From Acidovorax sp. NCPPB 4044 (GTDB lineage: Bacteria > Pseudomonadota > Gammaproteobacteria > Burkholderiales > Burkholderiaceae_C): a stretch of 64,000 nt of DNA. The notes beneath the pieces were generated by a model. That model made no database searches, was not told where the DNA came from, and saw only the letters and a list, made by a program, of their open reading frames with translations. Positions 49,088 to 62,092 of this stretch are shown here, piece after piece. A program made the position numbers and the translations under genes. Where the stretch lies: positions 2,944,001 through 3,008,000 of the forward strand of contig NZ_JAMCOS010000001.1 in NCBI RefSeq assembly GCF_028069655.1, read 5' to 3'. The stretch's first letter is position 1, and each line of letters begins with the position of its first letter.

Positions 49088-51949
49088 TCATCCGGTGTTG
49101 CGCAGGCCCGCCGCGATGCCGTTGATGCAGATGTGGATACCGGTCTGCACGCGCTCGCTGCCCTCGCCCGCGCGCCAGCGGCGCACCAGCTCGACCTGCA
49201 GGTGGTGCAGTGGATCGATGTAGGGGAAGCGGTGGCGGATGGAGCGCGCCAGCGCCGTGTTGTGGGCCAGGCGCTGCCGGTCGCCGGTGATGCGCGCGAG
49301 CGCGTCCACCGTGCGCTGCCATTCGGCCTCGATCGCGCCGAACACCTTGCGGCGCAGGCGCGCGTCGGCCACGAGTTCGCTGTAGCGCGAGGCGAGCGCC
49401 AGGTCGCTCTTGGCCAGCACCATGTCCATGTTGGAGAGCAGCGTGCGGAAGAACGGCCACTGGCGGTACATCTTCTGCAGCAGCGCCATGCGGGCCTTGG
49501 GGCTTTCGCCGGGCGCCTTCACGAAGGCTTCCACCGCGGCGCCGAAGCCGTACCAGCCCGGCAGCGTGAGCCGGCACTGGCCCCAGCTGAAGCCCCAGGG
49601 GATGGCGCGCAGGTCCTCGATCTTCTGGCTGGGCTTGCGCGACGCGGGGCGCGAGCCGATGTTCAGCTCGGCGATCTCGCGGATCGGCGTGGCGTTGAAG
49701 AAATAGTCGGCGAAGCCCGGCGTCTCGTAGACCAGCGCGCGGTACGCCGCCATGCTCGCCTCCGAGAGTTCGGCCGCGGCGTCGTGGAAGGCCGGCGTGG
49801 CCGACTTGGTGGGCTGCAGCAGCGTGGCCTCCAGCGTGGCGGCCACCAGCGTCTCCAGGTTGCGCCGCCCGATCTCGGGGTTGGCGTATTTGGAGGCGAT
49901 CACCTCGCCCTGCTCGGTGAGGCGGATCTGCCCGCGCACGGTGCCCGGGGGCTGCGCGAGGATGGCCTGGTAGCTCGGGCCGCCGCCGCGCCCCACCGTG
50001 CCGCCGCGGCCGTGGAAGAGGCGCAGCCGGATGCGGTGGCGCGATTCGAGCGTGTCGAACAGTTCCACCAGCGCGATCTCGGCGCGGTACAGCTCCCAGT
50101 TGCTCGTAAAGATGCCGCCGTCCTTGTTGCTGTCGGAGTAGCCGAGCATGATGTCCTGCTCGGCGCCGCTGCGCTGCACCAGGGCCGCGAAGCCCGGCAC
50201 CTCGTAGAGCGCACGCATGATCGGCTGCGCGTTGCGCAGGTCGCCGATGGTCTCGAAGAGCGGCACCACGATCAGGTCGGCGCGCGCGTCGGGCGCATCG
50301 AGCGTGCCGTGCATCAGGCCCACTTCCTTTTGCAGCAGCAGCACCTCCAGCAGGTCGCTCACGGTTTCGGTGTGGCTGATGATGTAGTGGCGGATGGCCT
50401 GCGCGCCGTAGCGCTCGCGCATGCTGCGCGCGGTCTCGAAGATCGCGATCTCGCCGCGCGCGTGCTCGGAATATTCGGCGCCCACCACGCGCAGCGGCCG
50501 CGCATCGCACAGCAGGCGCACCAGCAGGGCCTCGCGCTCGGGCTCGGGCAGGGCCGCGTAGTCCTCCTCGAGCCGCGCCGTGGCCAGCAGCTCGGCCACC
50601 ACGCGCTCGTGCTGGTCGGAGCTCTGCCGCAGGTCCACCGTGGCGAGGTGGAAGCCGAACACCTCCACCGCGCGCACCAGCGGGTGCAGCCGCTGCAGCG
50701 AGAGCGCCGTGCCGCCGTGCGAGCGCAGCGACGCCTCGATCACGCGCAGATCGGCCAGGAACTCCTCGGACACCGCATAGGGGTTCTGCGGCGCCACCGC
50801 GTGGCGCGCGGCCTCGCCGCCGGTCAATTCGCGCAGCGTGGCCGCCAGGCGCGCATAGATGCCCGTGAGCGCGCGCCGGTAGGGCTCGTCCTGGCGGTGC
50901 TCGCTGGTGTCGGGCGAGCGCTCGGCCAGCTGCTGCATCTCGGGCGACACCTCCACGAGGCGCGCCGACAGCGACAGCTCGCCGCCCAGGTAGTGCACCT
51001 CGGTCAGGTAGTGGCGCAGCGCCACCTCGGCCTGCCGCCGCAGCGCGAGCGAGAGCGTCTGCGCGCTCACGTTGGGGTTGCCGTCGCGGTCGCCGCCGAT
51101 CCACTGGCCCATGCGCAGGAAGCTGGCCACGGGCTGGCTGCCCAGCGCGCGCTCCAGGTCCTCGTACAGCTTGGGGATCTCGCGCAGGAAGGTCGATTCG
51201 TAGTAGGAGAGCGCGTTCTCGATCTCGTCGGCCACGGTGAGCTTGGAATAGCGCAGCAGCCGCGTCTGCCAGAGCTGGGCCACGCGGGCGCGCAGGCGGG
51301 CCTCGTTGGCGGCCAGCTCGCGCGGCGAGAGCGCATCGCGCGCGGCCTTGTAGAGCTGCGCGCGCGCCTGGATTTCGTCGCGCTCGGCCAGCAGCTCGGC
51401 GATGTCGCGCTCGGCATCCAGGATGCTCTTGCGCTGCACTTCGGTGGGGTGGGCGGTGAGCACCGGCGCCACGTAGCTGCGCGCCAGCGTCTGCGCCACC
51501 GCGCGCGGCGCGATGCCGGCCCAGCGCAGCCGCGCCAGCGCCACCTCGATGCTGCCCTCCTGGGCGCTGCCGGCGCGCTCGTGCACGGTGCGGCGGCGGA
51601 TGTGGTGCCGGTCCTCGGCCAGGTTGGCCAGGTGGCTGAAATACGTGAACGCGCGGATCACGCTCACCGTCTGGTCGCCCGAGAGGCCCTTGAGCCGCTT
51701 CTTGAGCGCCTTGTCGGCCTCCTGGTCGGCATCGCGGCGGAAGGCCACCGAGAGCTTGCGCACCTGCTCGACGAGGTCGTAGGCCGCCACGCCCTCCTGC
51801 TCGCGGATCACGTCGCCCAGGATGCGCCCGAGCAGGCGGATGTCCTGGATCAGCGGCTGGTCCTTGTCGGTGCGGCGCCCGGCGGGCTGGGCGGGCGCGG
51901 CCTCGGGCGGCGCGGGTTCGGTCGTCTTGCGGGATGGCGTCGCATTCAT
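49088..51949 (-). CDS. ppc: phosphoenolpyruvate carboxylase
   Basis: 953 residues, normal length. Adds bicarbonate to phosphoenolpyruvate to make oxaloacetate, refilling the citric acid cycle. Catalytic signatures: [16 protein letters not shown] (active His), [55 protein letters not shown] and the C-terminal [11 protein letters not shown] ending in the expected Gly. The start is ATG 51949, 112 bases from the divergent hemC. Confidence 0.96.
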   Translation of the reverse strand: MNATPSRKTTEPAPPEAAPAQPAGRRTDKDQPLIQDIRLLGRILGDVIREQEGVAAYDLVEQVRKLSVAFRRDADQEADKALKKRLKGLSGDQTVSVIRAFTYFSHLANLAEDRHHIRRRTVHERAGSAQEGSIEVALARLRWAGIAPRAVAQTLARSYVAPVLTAHPTEVQRKSILDAERDIAELLAERDEIQARAQLYKAARDALSPRELAANEARLRARVAQLWQTRLLRYSKLTVADEIENALSYYESTFLREIPKLYEDLERALGSQPVASFLRMGQWIGGDRDGNPNVSAQTLSLALRRQAEVALRHYLTEVHYLGGELSLSARLVEVSPEMQQLAERSPDTSEHRQDEPYRRALTGIYARLAATLRELTGGEAARHAVAPQNPYAVSEEFLADLRVIEASLRSHGGTALSLQRLHPLVRAVEVFGFHLATVDLRQSSDQHERVVAELLATARLEEDYAALPEPEREALLVRLLCDARPLRVVGAEYSEHARGEIAIFETARSMRERYGAQAIRHYIISHTETVSDLLEVLLLQKEVGLMHGTLDAPDARADLIVVPLFETIGDLRNAQPIMRALYEVPGFAALVQRSGAEQDIMLGYSDSNKDGGIFTSNWELYRAEIALVELFDTLESRHRIRLRLFHGRGGTVGRGGGPSYQAILAQPPGTVRGQIRLTEQGEVIASKYANPEIGRRNLETLVAATLEATLLQPTKSATPAFHDAAAELSEASMAAYRALVYETPGFADYFFNATPIREIAELNIGSRPASRKPSQKIEDLRAIPWGFSWGQCRLTLPGWYGFGAAVEAFVKAPGESPKARMALLQKMYRQWPFFRTLLSNMDMVLAKSDLALASRYSELVADARLRRKVFGAIEAEWQRTVDALARITGDRQRLAHNTALARSIRHRFPYIDPLHHLQVELVRRWRAGEGSERVQTGIHICINGIAAGLRNTG

Positions 51950-52061
51950 GCGGAAGGGTCTCCTGGAGCGCTCGCGGACGAGGGGTGGGTGCTGCGGCGC
52001 AGCATGCTAGCATCCCCGCCAGGGCCGCAGAGCCTCTGCCCGGCCGGCCGCCAACACCGCG

Positions 52062-53021
52062 ATGCAACCACCCGTCCCCCCCTCCCTTTCCCCCGCTTCT
52101 CCCGCCCTTCCCCCCATCGTCATCGCCACGCGCGAGAGCCGCCTGGCGCTCTGGCAGGCCGAGCACGTGCAGGCCCTGCTGCGCGCACGCGGCCACGACG
52201 TCGCCCTGCTGGGCATGACCACGCGCGGCGACCAGATCCTCGACCGCACGCTCTCCAAGGTGGGCGGCAAGGGCCTGTTCGTGAAGGAGCTGGAAGTCGC
52301 CCTGCAGGAAGGCCGTGCGCACATCGCCGTCCACTCATTGAAAGACGTGCCGATGGAGCTGCCCGAGGGCTTCGCGCTGGCCTGCGTGATGGAGCGCGAA
52401 GACCCGCGCGATGCCTTCGTCTCGCCCCGCTACGCGCGCCTGGCCGACCTGCCGCACGGCGCGGTGGTGGGCACCTCCAGCCTGCGCCGCCAGGTGCTGC
52501 TGCAGGCCGAGCGCCCCGACCTCTCCATCCAGCCGCTGCGCGGCAACCTCGACACCCGGCTGCGCAAGCTGGACGAAGGCCAGTACGACGCCATCGTGCT
52601 CGCGGCCGCGGGCCTCAAGCGCCTGGGGATGCAGGACCGCATCCGCGCGCTCTTCGCGCCGGACGAGATGCTGCCCGCCGCCGGCCAGGGCGCGCTGGGC
52701 CTGGAAGTGCGCACCGAGCGGCGCGACCTGATCGAGGCACTCGCGCCCCTCGCCCACCTGCCCACGTGGCTCACCGTGGCCGCCGAGCGCGCCGTGAGCC
52801 GCGCCTTGGGCGGCAGCTGCTCGGTGCCGCTGGCCGCCCACGGCCGCTGGACCGACGCCGCCACGCTGGCCCTCGACGGCGCCTGGGGCGACCCGGAAGG
52901 CCGCCTGCCGCTGGTGCGCGTGCGCGTCGCGGCCCCCGTCTCCACCCTGGCCGAGGCCGAGGCCCTGGGCACCGCCGTGGCCGCGCAGTTGCGCGCCGCC
53001 GGTGCGCAGGTGCCGGCCTGA
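52062..53021 (+). CDS. hemC: hydroxymethylbilane synthase (porphobilinogen deaminase)
   Basis: 319 residues. Joins four porphobilinogen units in heme synthesis. Seen: [76 protein letters not shown] and [20 protein letters not shown]. The dipyrromethane cofactor cysteine is in [15 protein letters not shown]. The first ~17 residues are Pro/Ser-rich and may not be translated if a later start is used, though ATG 52062 is the best available. First gene of hemC-hemD-hemX-hemY. Confidence 0.95.
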   Translation: MQPPVPPSLSPASPALPPIVIATRESRLALWQAEHVQALLRARGHDVALLGMTTRGDQILDRTLSKVGGKGLFVKELEVALQEGRAHIAVHSLKDVPMELPEGFALACVMEREDPRDAFVSPRYARLADLPHGAVVGTSSLRRQVLLQAERPDLSIQPLRGNLDTRLRKLDEGQYDAIVLAAAGLKRLGMQDRIRALFAPDEMLPAAGQGALGLEVRTERRDLIEALAPLAHLPTWLTVAAERAVSRALGGSCSVPLAAHGRWTDAATLALDGAWGDPEGRLPLVRVRVAAPVSTLAEAEALGTAVAAQLRAAGAQVPA

Positions 53022-53038
53022 AAGCCCCGCCCCCCGCC

Positions 53039-53872
53039 GTGCTCCCCATCGATCCGGACCCCGCCACGCCGCGCCGCGCCATCGTCACCCGGCCCGAGCG
53101 CGACGCCATGCAGTGGGTGGTCCACCTGCATGCGCGCGGCATCGACGCCGAGGCCCTGCCGCTCATCGCGATCCGCGCCTGCGCCCACCCCGAGGCCCGC
53201 GCGGCCCTGCAGGCCGCGCGCGACGGCTGGCGCCAATGGCGCGCGGTGATGTTCGTCAGCAGCAATGCCGTGCACCACTTCTTCGAGCCCCAGGGGCCCG
53301 ATGCCGCCGTATTCATTGAAGAGTCTGCTATCAAAACGAGAGTATGGGCACCCGGCCCCGGCACGGCCCAGGCGCTGCGGCAGGCCGGCGTGCCCGCCGG
53401 GCTGATCGACCGGCCGGCGGCCGATGCCACCCAGTTCGACTCCGAGTCGCTCTGGGAGCAGGTGGCGCCGCAGGTGCGCCCGGGCGACCGCATCCTGATC
53501 GTGCGCGGCGCCCAGGCCGAGAGCGACGGCACGGCCGGCTCGGGCCGCGAATGGCTTGCGCAGCAGATCGCCGCCGCCGGCGGGCACACCGACTTCGTCG
53601 CCGCCTATGAGCGCGGCGCGCCGCAGCTCACGCCCGCGCAGGAAGCCCTGGCGCGCACCGCCGCCGCCGACGGCTCGCTGTGGCTGTTCAGCAGCTCCGA
53701 AGCCGTGGCCCACCTGCAGCAGGCGCTGCCGGACCAGGACTGGGCGCAAGCGCGGGCACTCGCCACCCACCCCCGCATCGCGCAGGCCGCGCAGGACGCG
53801 GGTTTCGGGGCCGTGCGGCAGTGCCGGCCCGCCCTGAGCGACGTGGTCGCATCGATAGAATCCCACCCATGA
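53039..53872 (+). CDS. hemD: uroporphyrinogen-III synthase
   Basis: 277 residues from GTG 53039, 17 bases after hemC; the frame is also open upstream inside hemC. It closes and inverts ring D of hydroxymethylbilane. HemD signs: RRAIVTRPERDAMQWVVHLH, VMFVSSNAVHHFFEPQ, VWAPGPGTAQALRQAG, DSESLWEQVAPQVRPGDRIL and SLWLFSSSEAVAHL. Residues about 88-98 (FIEESAIKTR) are encoded by a copy of the dispersed repeat (53300-53332), inserted in a loop between conserved strands. The stop overlaps the next ATG. Confidence 0.9.
   Translation: MLPIDPDPATPRRAIVTRPERDAMQWVVHLHARGIDAEALPLIAIRACAHPEARAALQAARDGWRQWRAVMFVSSNAVHHFFEPQGPDAAVFIEESAIKTRVWAPGPGTAQALRQAGVPAGLIDRPAADATQFDSESLWEQVAPQVRPGDRILIVRGAQAESDGTAGSGREWLAQQIAAAGGHTDFVAAYERGAPQLTPAQEALARTAAADGSLWLFSSSEAVAHLQQALPDQDWAQARALATHPRIAQAAQDAGFGAVRQCRPALSDVVASIESHP
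53300..53332 (-). repeat. dispersed repeat, copy f, inside hemD
   Basis: GATGCCGCCGTATTCATTGA then AGAGTCTGCTATC. This matches the reverse-oriented unit (compare 21875-21911) at nearly every position. The TAG that the standard unit would present in this frame reads GAG here, keeping hemD open. Confidence 0.85.
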
Positions 53873-54948
53873 GTTCCGAGCCTTCCCTCGCACCCTCCGC
53901 GCCCTCCGCCGCCCCCGCTTCCGGGGCCACCGGCGTGCAGCGCGCCGCGATGCTCCTGCTGGGCGTGGTCGCCGTGGCGGGCCTCGCCACCAGCATCCTT
54001 TTGTGGCAGCGCCTGGGCAGCATCCAGGAGCAGCTGGCGCGCCAGTCGGCCGATGCCGGCGCGCAGTCCATCGAGGCGCGCACGCTGGCCAACCAGGCCC
54101 TCGACATGTCGCGCGACGTGTCCGCCCGCATCGCCGTGAACGAGACCCGCGTGAGCGAAGTCGCGCTGCAGCGCAGCCAGCTCGAGGAACTGATGCAGAG
54201 CCTCTCGCGCTCGCGCGACGAGAACCTCGTGGTCGACATCGAATCCGCCCTGCGCCTCGCGCAGCAGCAGGCCCAGCTCACCGGCAGCCTGGAGCCCGTG
54301 GTGGCCGCCCTCAAGAGCGCCAACCAGCGCATCGAGCGCGCCGCCCAGCCGCGCCTCGCGCCCGTGGCGCGCGCCATCGGCCGCGACATCGACCGCGTGG
54401 GCGCGGCGCAGGTCACCGACACCGCCGGCCTGCTGGCCCGCCTGGACGACCTCATGCGCCAGGTGGACGAGCTGCCGCTGCAGAACGCCGTGGCCCAGGC
54501 CGCCGCCACGCGCCGCATGAACGCCGCCGGCAGCCGCGCGCCCGAAGGCGCCGCCGCCGACACCGCGCCGCTGCCCTGGTGGCAGGCGACGCTGCAGCGG
54601 GGCTGGGAAGTGGTGCGCGACGAGGCGCGGCAGCTGCTGCGCGTGACCCGCATCGACCGGCCCGAGGCGATCCTCATCGCGCCCGACCAGGCCTTCTTCC
54701 TGCGCGAGAACCTCAAGCTCCAGCTCATGAACGCGCGCCTGGCCATCCTGGCGCGCCAATACGAATCGGCGCGCGCCGACCTGGCCTCCGCGAGCCATGC
54801 GCTGGGCCGGTATTTCGACCCCGCCGCGCGCCGCACCCAGTCGGCCGCCACCGTGCTCCAGCAGGCGCAGATGCACCTGAAGGGCGCCGCGCTGCCCACG
54901 CTGGACGAAACCTTCGCCGCGCTGGCCACCGCCGCGGCGGGCCGCTGA
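53869..54948 (+). CDS. hemX: HemX-like protein (uroporphyrinogen-III C-methyltransferase-like, membrane anchored)
   Basis: 359 residues, ATGA-overlapped with hemD. A low-complexity head precedes one membrane helix (MLLLGVVAVAGLATSILLWQ). A long coiled-coil stretch follows (RLGSIQEQLARQSADAGAQS ... VAVNETRVSEVALQRSQLEE) and the HemX domain ESALRLAQQQAQLTGSLEP ... RLARLDDLMRQVDELPLQNA, then ITRIDRPEAILIAPDQAFFL and NLKLQLMNARLAILARQYES. Despite its usual name it lacks methyltransferase motifs; role in heme synthesis is unknown. Followed by hemY at 25 bases. Confidence 0.88.
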   Translation: MSSEPSLAPSAPSAAPASGATGVQRAAMLLLGVVAVAGLATSILLWQRLGSIQEQLARQSADAGAQSIEARTLANQALDMSRDVSARIAVNETRVSEVALQRSQLEELMQSLSRSRDENLVVDIESALRLAQQQAQLTGSLEPVVAALKSANQRIERAAQPRLAPVARAIGRDIDRVGAAQVTDTAGLLARLDDLMRQVDELPLQNAVAQAAATRRMNAAGSRAPEGAAADTAPLPWWQATLQRGWEVVRDEARQLLRVTRIDRPEAILIAPDQAFFLRENLKLQLMNARLAILARQYESARADLASASHALGRYFDPAARRTQSAATVLQQAQMHLKGAALPTLDETFAALATAAAGR

Positions 54949-54973
54949 GACCGCGCAGGAGGCACCCCGACCC

Positions 54974-56251
54974 ATGCGCGCAGCACTCTGGTTCCTGGCA
55001 CTTTTCGGCGTCGCCGTCGCGGCGGCGCTTTTCGCGGGCAACAACCAGGGCACCGTGACCCTGTTCTGGCCGCCCTACCGCGTCGATCTTTCGCTCAACT
55101 TCGTGCTGCTGCTGCTCATCGGCGGCTTCGCCACGGTCTATGCCGCCCTGCGCGCACTCTCGGCGCTGCTCGAGCTGCCGGGGCAGGCCCGCCGCTGGCG
55201 CGTGCAGCAGAAGGAGCGCGCCATGCACGCCGCGCTGCTCGATGCGCTCTCGCAACTGCTGGCCGGGCGCTTCCTGCGCTCGCGCAAGGCCGCCATGGCC
55301 GCGCTCGCCCAGGAAACCGCGCTGGAAGCCGCGGGCGAGGCCGTGCCGCACGGCCGCCAGCTGCGCACGCTCTCGCACCTCGTGGCGGCCGAAAGCTCGC
55401 ACGCGCTGCAGGACCGCGCCACGCGCGAAGCCCACCTGCGCGATGCCCTGGACAACATCCCCGCGCGCGCACCGGTGAGCGAGCTGGAACTGCGCGAAGG
55501 CGCCCAGCTGCGCGCCGCGCGCTGGTCGCTCGACGAGCGCGACGCCGCCACCGCGCTGGAACACCTCGCCGCGCTGCCGCAGGGCGCCGCCCGCCGCACG
55601 CTGGCGCTGCGCGCGCGGCTCAAGGCCACGCGCCTGTCGCACCAGACGCAGGAGGCGCTGGAGACCGCGCGCCTGCTCGGCAAGCACCGCGCGTTCTCGC
55701 CCGCCGCGGCGCAGAGCATCGTGCGGGGCCTGGCCATCGAGCTGCTGAACGGCGCGCACGACCCGGTGCAACTGCAGCAGGCGTGGATGTCGCTGGAGCC
55801 GGCCGAGCGGGCCATGCCCGAGCTGGCCATCCACGCGGCGCAGCGCCTCACGGCCCTCGGCGGCGACCACGGCCAGGTGCGCACCTGGCTGCTGCCGGCC
55901 TGGGAACGCATGGTGGGCGGCACCGAGCCGCTCTCGGACGCCCAGGCGCTCAAGCTGGTGCGGGCGCTGGAGAGCAACCTCGACGCGCTCGACCCCGCCT
56001 GGCTGGCCCGCATCGAGGCCGCCCAGCAGGCCAACCCGCGCGATGCGCGGCTGCAGTACCTCTCGGGCATGGCCTGCCTGCGCCGCCAGCTCTGGGGCAA
56101 GGCCCAGCAACTCTTCACCCAGTCCACCCTGCAGCTGGACGACGCCACGCTGCGCTGCCGCGCCTGGCGCCACCTCGCCGAGCTGGCCGAGCAGCGCGGC
56201 GATGCCGAGGCCGCCGCCACGGCCTGGAAACACGCCGCGCTGGCTTCCTGA
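54974..56251 (+). CDS. hemY: HemY-like protein (TPR-containing membrane protein of the heme operon)
   Basis: 425 residues. Two N-terminal helices (LWFLALFGVAVAAALFAGNN and LNFVLLLLIGGFATVYAALR) are linked by the conserved QGTVTLFWPPYRVDLS. The rest is helical TPR-like: AALDALSQLLAGRFLRSRKA, HLVAAESSHALQDRATREAH, and RDARLQYLSGMACLRRQLWG with KAQQLFTQSTLQLDDATLRC. Proteobacterial HemY of this type is a heme-synthesis-linked protein, not the Gram-positive oxidase of the same name. It closes the hemCDXY operon. Confidence 0.9.
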   Translation: MRAALWFLALFGVAVAAALFAGNNQGTVTLFWPPYRVDLSLNFVLLLLIGGFATVYAALRALSALLELPGQARRWRVQQKERAMHAALLDALSQLLAGRFLRSRKAAMAALAQETALEAAGEAVPHGRQLRTLSHLVAAESSHALQDRATREAHLRDALDNIPARAPVSELELREGAQLRAARWSLDERDAATALEHLAALPQGAARRTLALRARLKATRLSHQTQEALETARLLGKHRAFSPAAAQSIVRGLAIELLNGAHDPVQLQQAWMSLEPAERAMPELAIHAAQRLTALGGDHGQVRTWLLPAWERMVGGTEPLSDAQALKLVRALESNLDALDPAWLARIEAAQQANPRDARLQYLSGMACLRRQLWGKAQQLFTQSTLQLDDATLRCRAWRHLAELAEQRGDAEAAATAWKHAALAS

Positions 56252-56288
56252 GGGCCGCGGCCCTCTCCCGCCCACCGCGCCATGCCCG

Positions 56289-57992
<1,704 letters not shown>

Positions 57993-58244
57993 GGTCGAGC
58001 CGGCTCCTTGCCATCGTGATCGGCCGCGCTGCCCCGGGGCTTGTCTCGGGCAGGTGCGGAACGGACGGGAGGGGGCTCAGTGGCGCAAGGGTGAAGAATC
58101 TCCGGAGGGGATTGGCGACGGGTGCGGGCGGGCAAGCCCGTGGCGGCCCCGACTATAGACCGCCGGGGCGGACGCGTGCAAATCTCCCTAAAAGAAATCG
58201 ATTACGGATAGTACAATTTTCAGAACCATCCGAAGGAGACTTTC

Positions 58245-58874
58245 ATGCATGTCCTTTCCGCGCCGGAACACGCCGCCCTGCCCCAGCCCGCCGCCGTGCA
58301 GCAACTGCACCACTACGCCTACCGCGCGCGGGACGCCGAGGAAACCCGGCACTTCTACGAAGACATCCTGGGCCTGCCGCTCTACCACATCATCCAGAGC
58401 GACTACGTGCCCAGCACGGGCGAGTACTGCCCCTACACGCACTTCTTCTTCCGGCTGCAGGACGGCTCCTTCATCGCCTTCTTCGACCTGGGCGACGACG
58501 TGAAGGCCGAGCCCTCGCCCAACACGCCGGCCTGGGTGAACCACATCGCCTTCCGCGTGAACACGGTGGAAGAGCTCGCCAACACCAAGGCCCGCCTGGA
58601 GGCGCACGGCATCGAGGTGCTCGGCGTCACCGACCACCACATCTTCAAGAGCATCTATTTCTTCGACCCCAACGGCATCCGCCTCGAACTCGCCGCGCAG
58701 CTCGCCGATGAAGAACACATGGCCCGCGACAGCCAGGTGGCCCACGAGCGCCTCGCGCAATGGACGGCGCGCAAGGAGCAGTGGCGCCGCGAGCGCGCCG
58801 AAGGCAAGGGCGCCGCGCCGCTCAAGCCCCAGGCCAACGACCGGCCGGAGTACGTGCCCGGCACGCGCGGCTGA
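58245..58874 (+). CDS. VOC-superfamily (glyoxalase/extradiol-dioxygenase-fold) protein
   Basis: 209 residues. A strong GAAGGAGA ribosome site (58232-58239) and a TACAAT box at 58212-58217 precede it. The single VOC domain starts QQLHHYAYRARDAEETRHFY and goes on EDILGLPLYHIIQ, SFIAFFDLGDDVKAEPSPNT, WVNHIAFRVNTVEELANTKA, then FKSIYFFDPNGIRLELAAQL. Likely metal ligands are His (LHHY), His (NHIAF) and Glu (RLELA). The last ~60 residues are a charged helix and tail. Such proteins are ring-cleaving dioxygenases or lactoylglutathione-lyase-like; the substrate is not clear. Confidence 0.82.
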   Translation: MHVLSAPEHAALPQPAAVQQLHHYAYRARDAEETRHFYEDILGLPLYHIIQSDYVPSTGEYCPYTHFFFRLQDGSFIAFFDLGDDVKAEPSPNTPAWVNHIAFRVNTVEELANTKARLEAHGIEVLGVTDHHIFKSIYFFDPNGIRLELAAQLADEEHMARDSQVAHERLAQWTARKEQWRRERAEGKGAAPLKPQANDRPEYVPGTRG

Positions 58875-59066
58875 GCCTGCGCCTCGGTCCGGTACTGCCT
58901 GCGGGGCGCAGGCAATGCCGTGGCGAGGTGGGTGCGCCGCAGGGCCCGCGCCCGGGGCGTTCGGGCCTGCGCGGGCCGGGCCCGCATGGCCCCGTAGAAT
59001 CGGGCCATCCCCCTTTTACTGCGACAGCGCCCCTGCAGGGCGCGGCACCTTCCTTTGTCCACGCCC

Positions 59067-61982
59067 ATGAGCTCGCCCCTGTCCCAGCCCGGCCTTGAAA
59101 GCCTGTCCAAGTCCTTCGAACCCTCCGCCCTGGAAGCCCACTGGGGCCCCGAATGGGAACGCCGGGGCTATGGCGTGGCGGGCTTCCGCGGCACCTCGGC
59201 GCCCGATGCGGGCGCCGCCGCCCGGCAAGAGAACTTCTCGATCCAGCTGCCGCCGCCCAACGTGACGGGCACGCTGCACATGGGCCATGCGTTCAACCAG
59301 ACGATCATGGACAGCCTCACCCGCTACCACCGCATGCGGGGCTACAACACGGCCTGGATCCCGGGCACCGACCACGCCGGCATCGCCACGCAGATCGTGG
59401 TGGAGCGCCAGCTGCAGGACCAGGGCGTGAGCCGCCACGACCTGGGCCGCGAGAACTTCGTGAAGAAGGTCTGGGAGTGGAAGGAAAAGAGCGGCAGCAC
59501 CATCACCACGCAGATGCGCCGCATGGGCGCCAGCGTGGACTGGTCGCGCGAATACTTCACCATGGACGACAAGCTCTCGAAGGTGGTCACCGACACCTTC
59601 GTGCGCCTCTTCGAGCAGGGCCTGATCTACCGCGGCAAGCGCCTGGTCAACTGGGACCCGGTGCTGCAGTCCGCCGTGTCCGACCTGGAGGTCGAGAACG
59701 AGGAGAAGGACGGCTCGCTCTGGCACATCGCCTACCCGCTGACCGACGGCTCCGGCCACCTCACGGTGGCCACCACGCGCCCCGAGACCATGCTGGGCGA
59801 CGTGGCGGTGATGGTGCACCCCGAGGACGAGCGCTACACCCACCTGATCGGCAAGACGGTGACGCTGCCCCTGGTGGGCCGCGAGATCCCGATCATCGCC
59901 GACGACTACGTGGACAAGGCATTCGGCACCGGCGTGGTCAAGGTCACGCCCGCGCACGACCCCAACGACTACCAGGTGGGCCAGCGCCATGGCCTGCCGA
60001 TGATCGTGGTGCTGACGCTGGCGGCCACCATCAACGACAACGCGCCGGAAAAGTACCGGGGCCTGGACCGCTTCGTCGCCCGCAAGGCCGTCGTGGCCGA
60101 CCTGGAGGCCGCCGGCGCCCTGGTCGAGACCAAGAAGCACAAGCTCATGGTCCCCATCTGCACACGCACGGGCCAGGTGGTCGAGCCCATGCTCACCGAC
60201 CAGTGGTTCGTCGCGATGACGAAAGTGAGCGAGCAGGACCCCACGGGCAAGAGCATCGCGCAGAAGGCCATCGACGCCGTGGCCTCGGGCCAGGTGGAGT
60301 TCGTGCCCGAGAACTGGGTCAACACCTACAACCAGTGGATGAACAACATCCAGGACTGGTGCATCAGCCGCCAGCTCTGGTGGGGCCACCAGATCCCCGC
60401 GTGGTACGACGAGGCCGGCAACGTGTACGTGGCCCGCGACGAAGCCGAAGCGCAGGCGAAGGCCGGTTCCGGCGCGAAGCTCACGCGCGATGCGGACGTG
60501 CTCGATACCTGGTATTCCGCGGCCCTCGTGCCGTTCTCGTCGCTCGGCTGGCCCGAAAGTGCGGAGGCCCCCACGCTCGGCACTGGCGTGTCCTCGCTGC
60601 CCCCCGCCCCCAAGGACTACGACCTCTACCTGCCTTCCTCGGTGCTGGTGACGGGCTACGACATCATCTTTTTCTGGGTCGCCCGGATGATCATGATGGG
60701 CACGCACTTCACGGGCCGAGTGCCGTTCAGGCACGTGTACATCCACGGCCTCGTGCGCGACGCGCAGGGCAAGAAGATGAGCAAGTCCGAGGGCAACGTG
60801 CTCGACCCGGTCGACCTCATCGACGGCATCGCGCTCGAACCGCTGCTGGACAAGCGCTCCACCGGCCTGCGCCGCCCAGAGACCGCGCCGCAGGTGCGCA
60901 AGAACACGCAGAAGGAATTTCCCGAAGGCATTCCCGCCTACGGCGCCGATGCGCTGCGCTTCACCTTCGCGGCGCTCGCGAGCCTGGGCCGCAGCATCAA
61001 CTTCGACTCCAAGCGCTGCGAGGGCTACCGCAACTTCTGCAACAAGCTCTGGAACGCCAGCCGCTTCGTGCTGATGAACTGCGAGGGGCACGACTGCGGC
61101 CTCTCCGACCACACGCAGGCCGACTGCGACGGCGGCACCCTCGCCTTCAGCCAGCCCGACCGCTGGATCGTCTCGGTGCTGCAGCAGGTCGAGGCCGAGG
61201 TGGCCAGGGGCTTCGCCGAGTTCCGCCTCGACCACGTGGCGCAGGCCCTCTATGAATTCGTCTGGAACGAGTTCTGCGACTGGTACCTGGAAATCGCCAA
61301 GGTGCAGATCCAGACCGGCACCGAGGCGCAGCAGCGCGCCACGCGCCGCACGCTGATCCGCACGCTGGAGACCATCCTGCGCCTGGCCCACCCGCTGATC
61401 CCGTTCATCACCGAAGCGCTGTGGCAGAAGGTCGCGCCCGTGGCCGGCCGCGAGGGTGCGTCGGTCAGCATCGCGCCCTACCCGCAGGCCCAGCCCGAGC
61501 GCATCGACGAAGCCGCCATCGCCCACGTGGGCCGCCTGAAGGCCGTGGTCGATGCCTGCCGCACGCTGCGCGGCGAGATAAACGTCTCGCCCGCCACGCG
61601 CCTGCCGCTCTATGCCGTGGGCGACGCCGATTTCCTGCGCACCGCCGCGCCGGCGCTGCAGGCGCTGGCCAAGCTCAGCGAGGTCAAGGTGTTCGACGAC
61701 GAGGCCGCCTGGGCCGCTGCCGCGCAGGCCGCGCCCGTGGCCGTGGTGGGCGATGCCCGCCTGTGCCTGCACATGGAGATCGACGTGGCGGCCGAGAAGG
61801 CCCGTCTGGCCAAGGAGATCGCCCGCATCGAGGGCGAGATCGCCAAGGCGCGCGGCAAGCTCGGCAACGAGGCCTTCGTCGCCAAGGCCCCCGCCGCCGT
61901 CATCGAGCAGGAGCAAAAGCGCGTGGCGGATTTCGGCAGCACGATCGAGCGCCTGCGCGACCAGTTGGCCCGGCTCGGCTGA
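59067..61982 (+). CDS. valS: valyl-tRNA synthetase
   Basis: 971 residues from ATG 59067; TTG 59055 in the same frame would add four. Class I signatures are [15 protein letters not shown] (HIGH) and [15 protein letters not shown] (KMSKS). Editing domain: [56 protein letters not shown]. Catalytic and anticodon parts: [38 protein letters not shown] and [20 protein letters not shown]; ends in the usual coiled coil [20 protein letters not shown]. Charges tRNA-Val and hydrolyses mischarged Thr. Alone on its transcript. Confidence 0.96.
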   Translation: MSSPLSQPGLESLSKSFEPSALEAHWGPEWERRGYGVAGFRGTSAPDAGAAARQENFSIQLPPPNVTGTLHMGHAFNQTIMDSLTRYHRMRGYNTAWIPGTDHAGIATQIVVERQLQDQGVSRHDLGRENFVKKVWEWKEKSGSTITTQMRRMGASVDWSREYFTMDDKLSKVVTDTFVRLFEQGLIYRGKRLVNWDPVLQSAVSDLEVENEEKDGSLWHIAYPLTDGSGHLTVATTRPETMLGDVAVMVHPEDERYTHLIGKTVTLPLVGREIPIIADDYVDKAFGTGVVKVTPAHDPNDYQVGQRHGLPMIVVLTLAATINDNAPEKYRGLDRFVARKAVVADLEAAGALVETKKHKLMVPICTRTGQVVEPMLTDQWFVAMTKVSEQDPTGKSIAQKAIDAVASGQVEFVPENWVNTYNQWMNNIQDWCISRQLWWGHQIPAWYDEAGNVYVARDEAEAQAKAGSGAKLTRDADVLDTWYSAALVPFSSLGWPESAEAPTLGTGVSSLPPAPKDYDLYLPSSVLVTGYDIIFFWVARMIMMGTHFTGRVPFRHVYIHGLVRDAQGKKMSKSEGNVLDPVDLIDGIALEPLLDKRSTGLRRPETAPQVRKNTQKEFPEGIPAYGADALRFTFAALASLGRSINFDSKRCEGYRNFCNKLWNASRFVLMNCEGHDCGLSDHTQADCDGGTLAFSQPDRWIVSVLQQVEAEVARGFAEFRLDHVAQALYEFVWNEFCDWYLEIAKVQIQTGTEAQQRATRRTLIRTLETILRLAHPLIPFITEALWQKVAPVAGREGASVSIAPYPQAQPERIDEAAIAHVGRLKAVVDACRTLRGEINVSPATRLPLYAVGDADFLRTAAPALQALAKLSEVKVFDDEAAWAAAAQAAPVAVVGDARLCLHMEIDVAAEKARLAKEIARIEGEIAKARGKLGNEAFVAKAPAAVIEQEQKRVADFGSTIERLRDQLARLG

Positions 61983-62092
61983 GGCCGTAGGACGGCGGCG
62001 CACCTGTGTGTAAGCAGGTGCACTTCCGGTTGAATGCCCGCGCCCGCGCCCCCACCATGCTCCGATAACGATCAACTCCTCCGAGGAACTTC

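Noticed and set aside
46862-53872. A plus-strand open frame of more than 2300 codons antisense to the FUSC and ppc genes
   Set aside because: Only its last part is real (hemD). The rest is a compositional effect of very high third-position GC; the encoded protein is low-complexity Arg/Ala/Gly and lies opposite two clear genes.
59016-62075. A minus-strand open frame of about 1000 codons opposite valS
   Set aside because: Same artefact; valS carries both class I synthetase motifs on the other strand.
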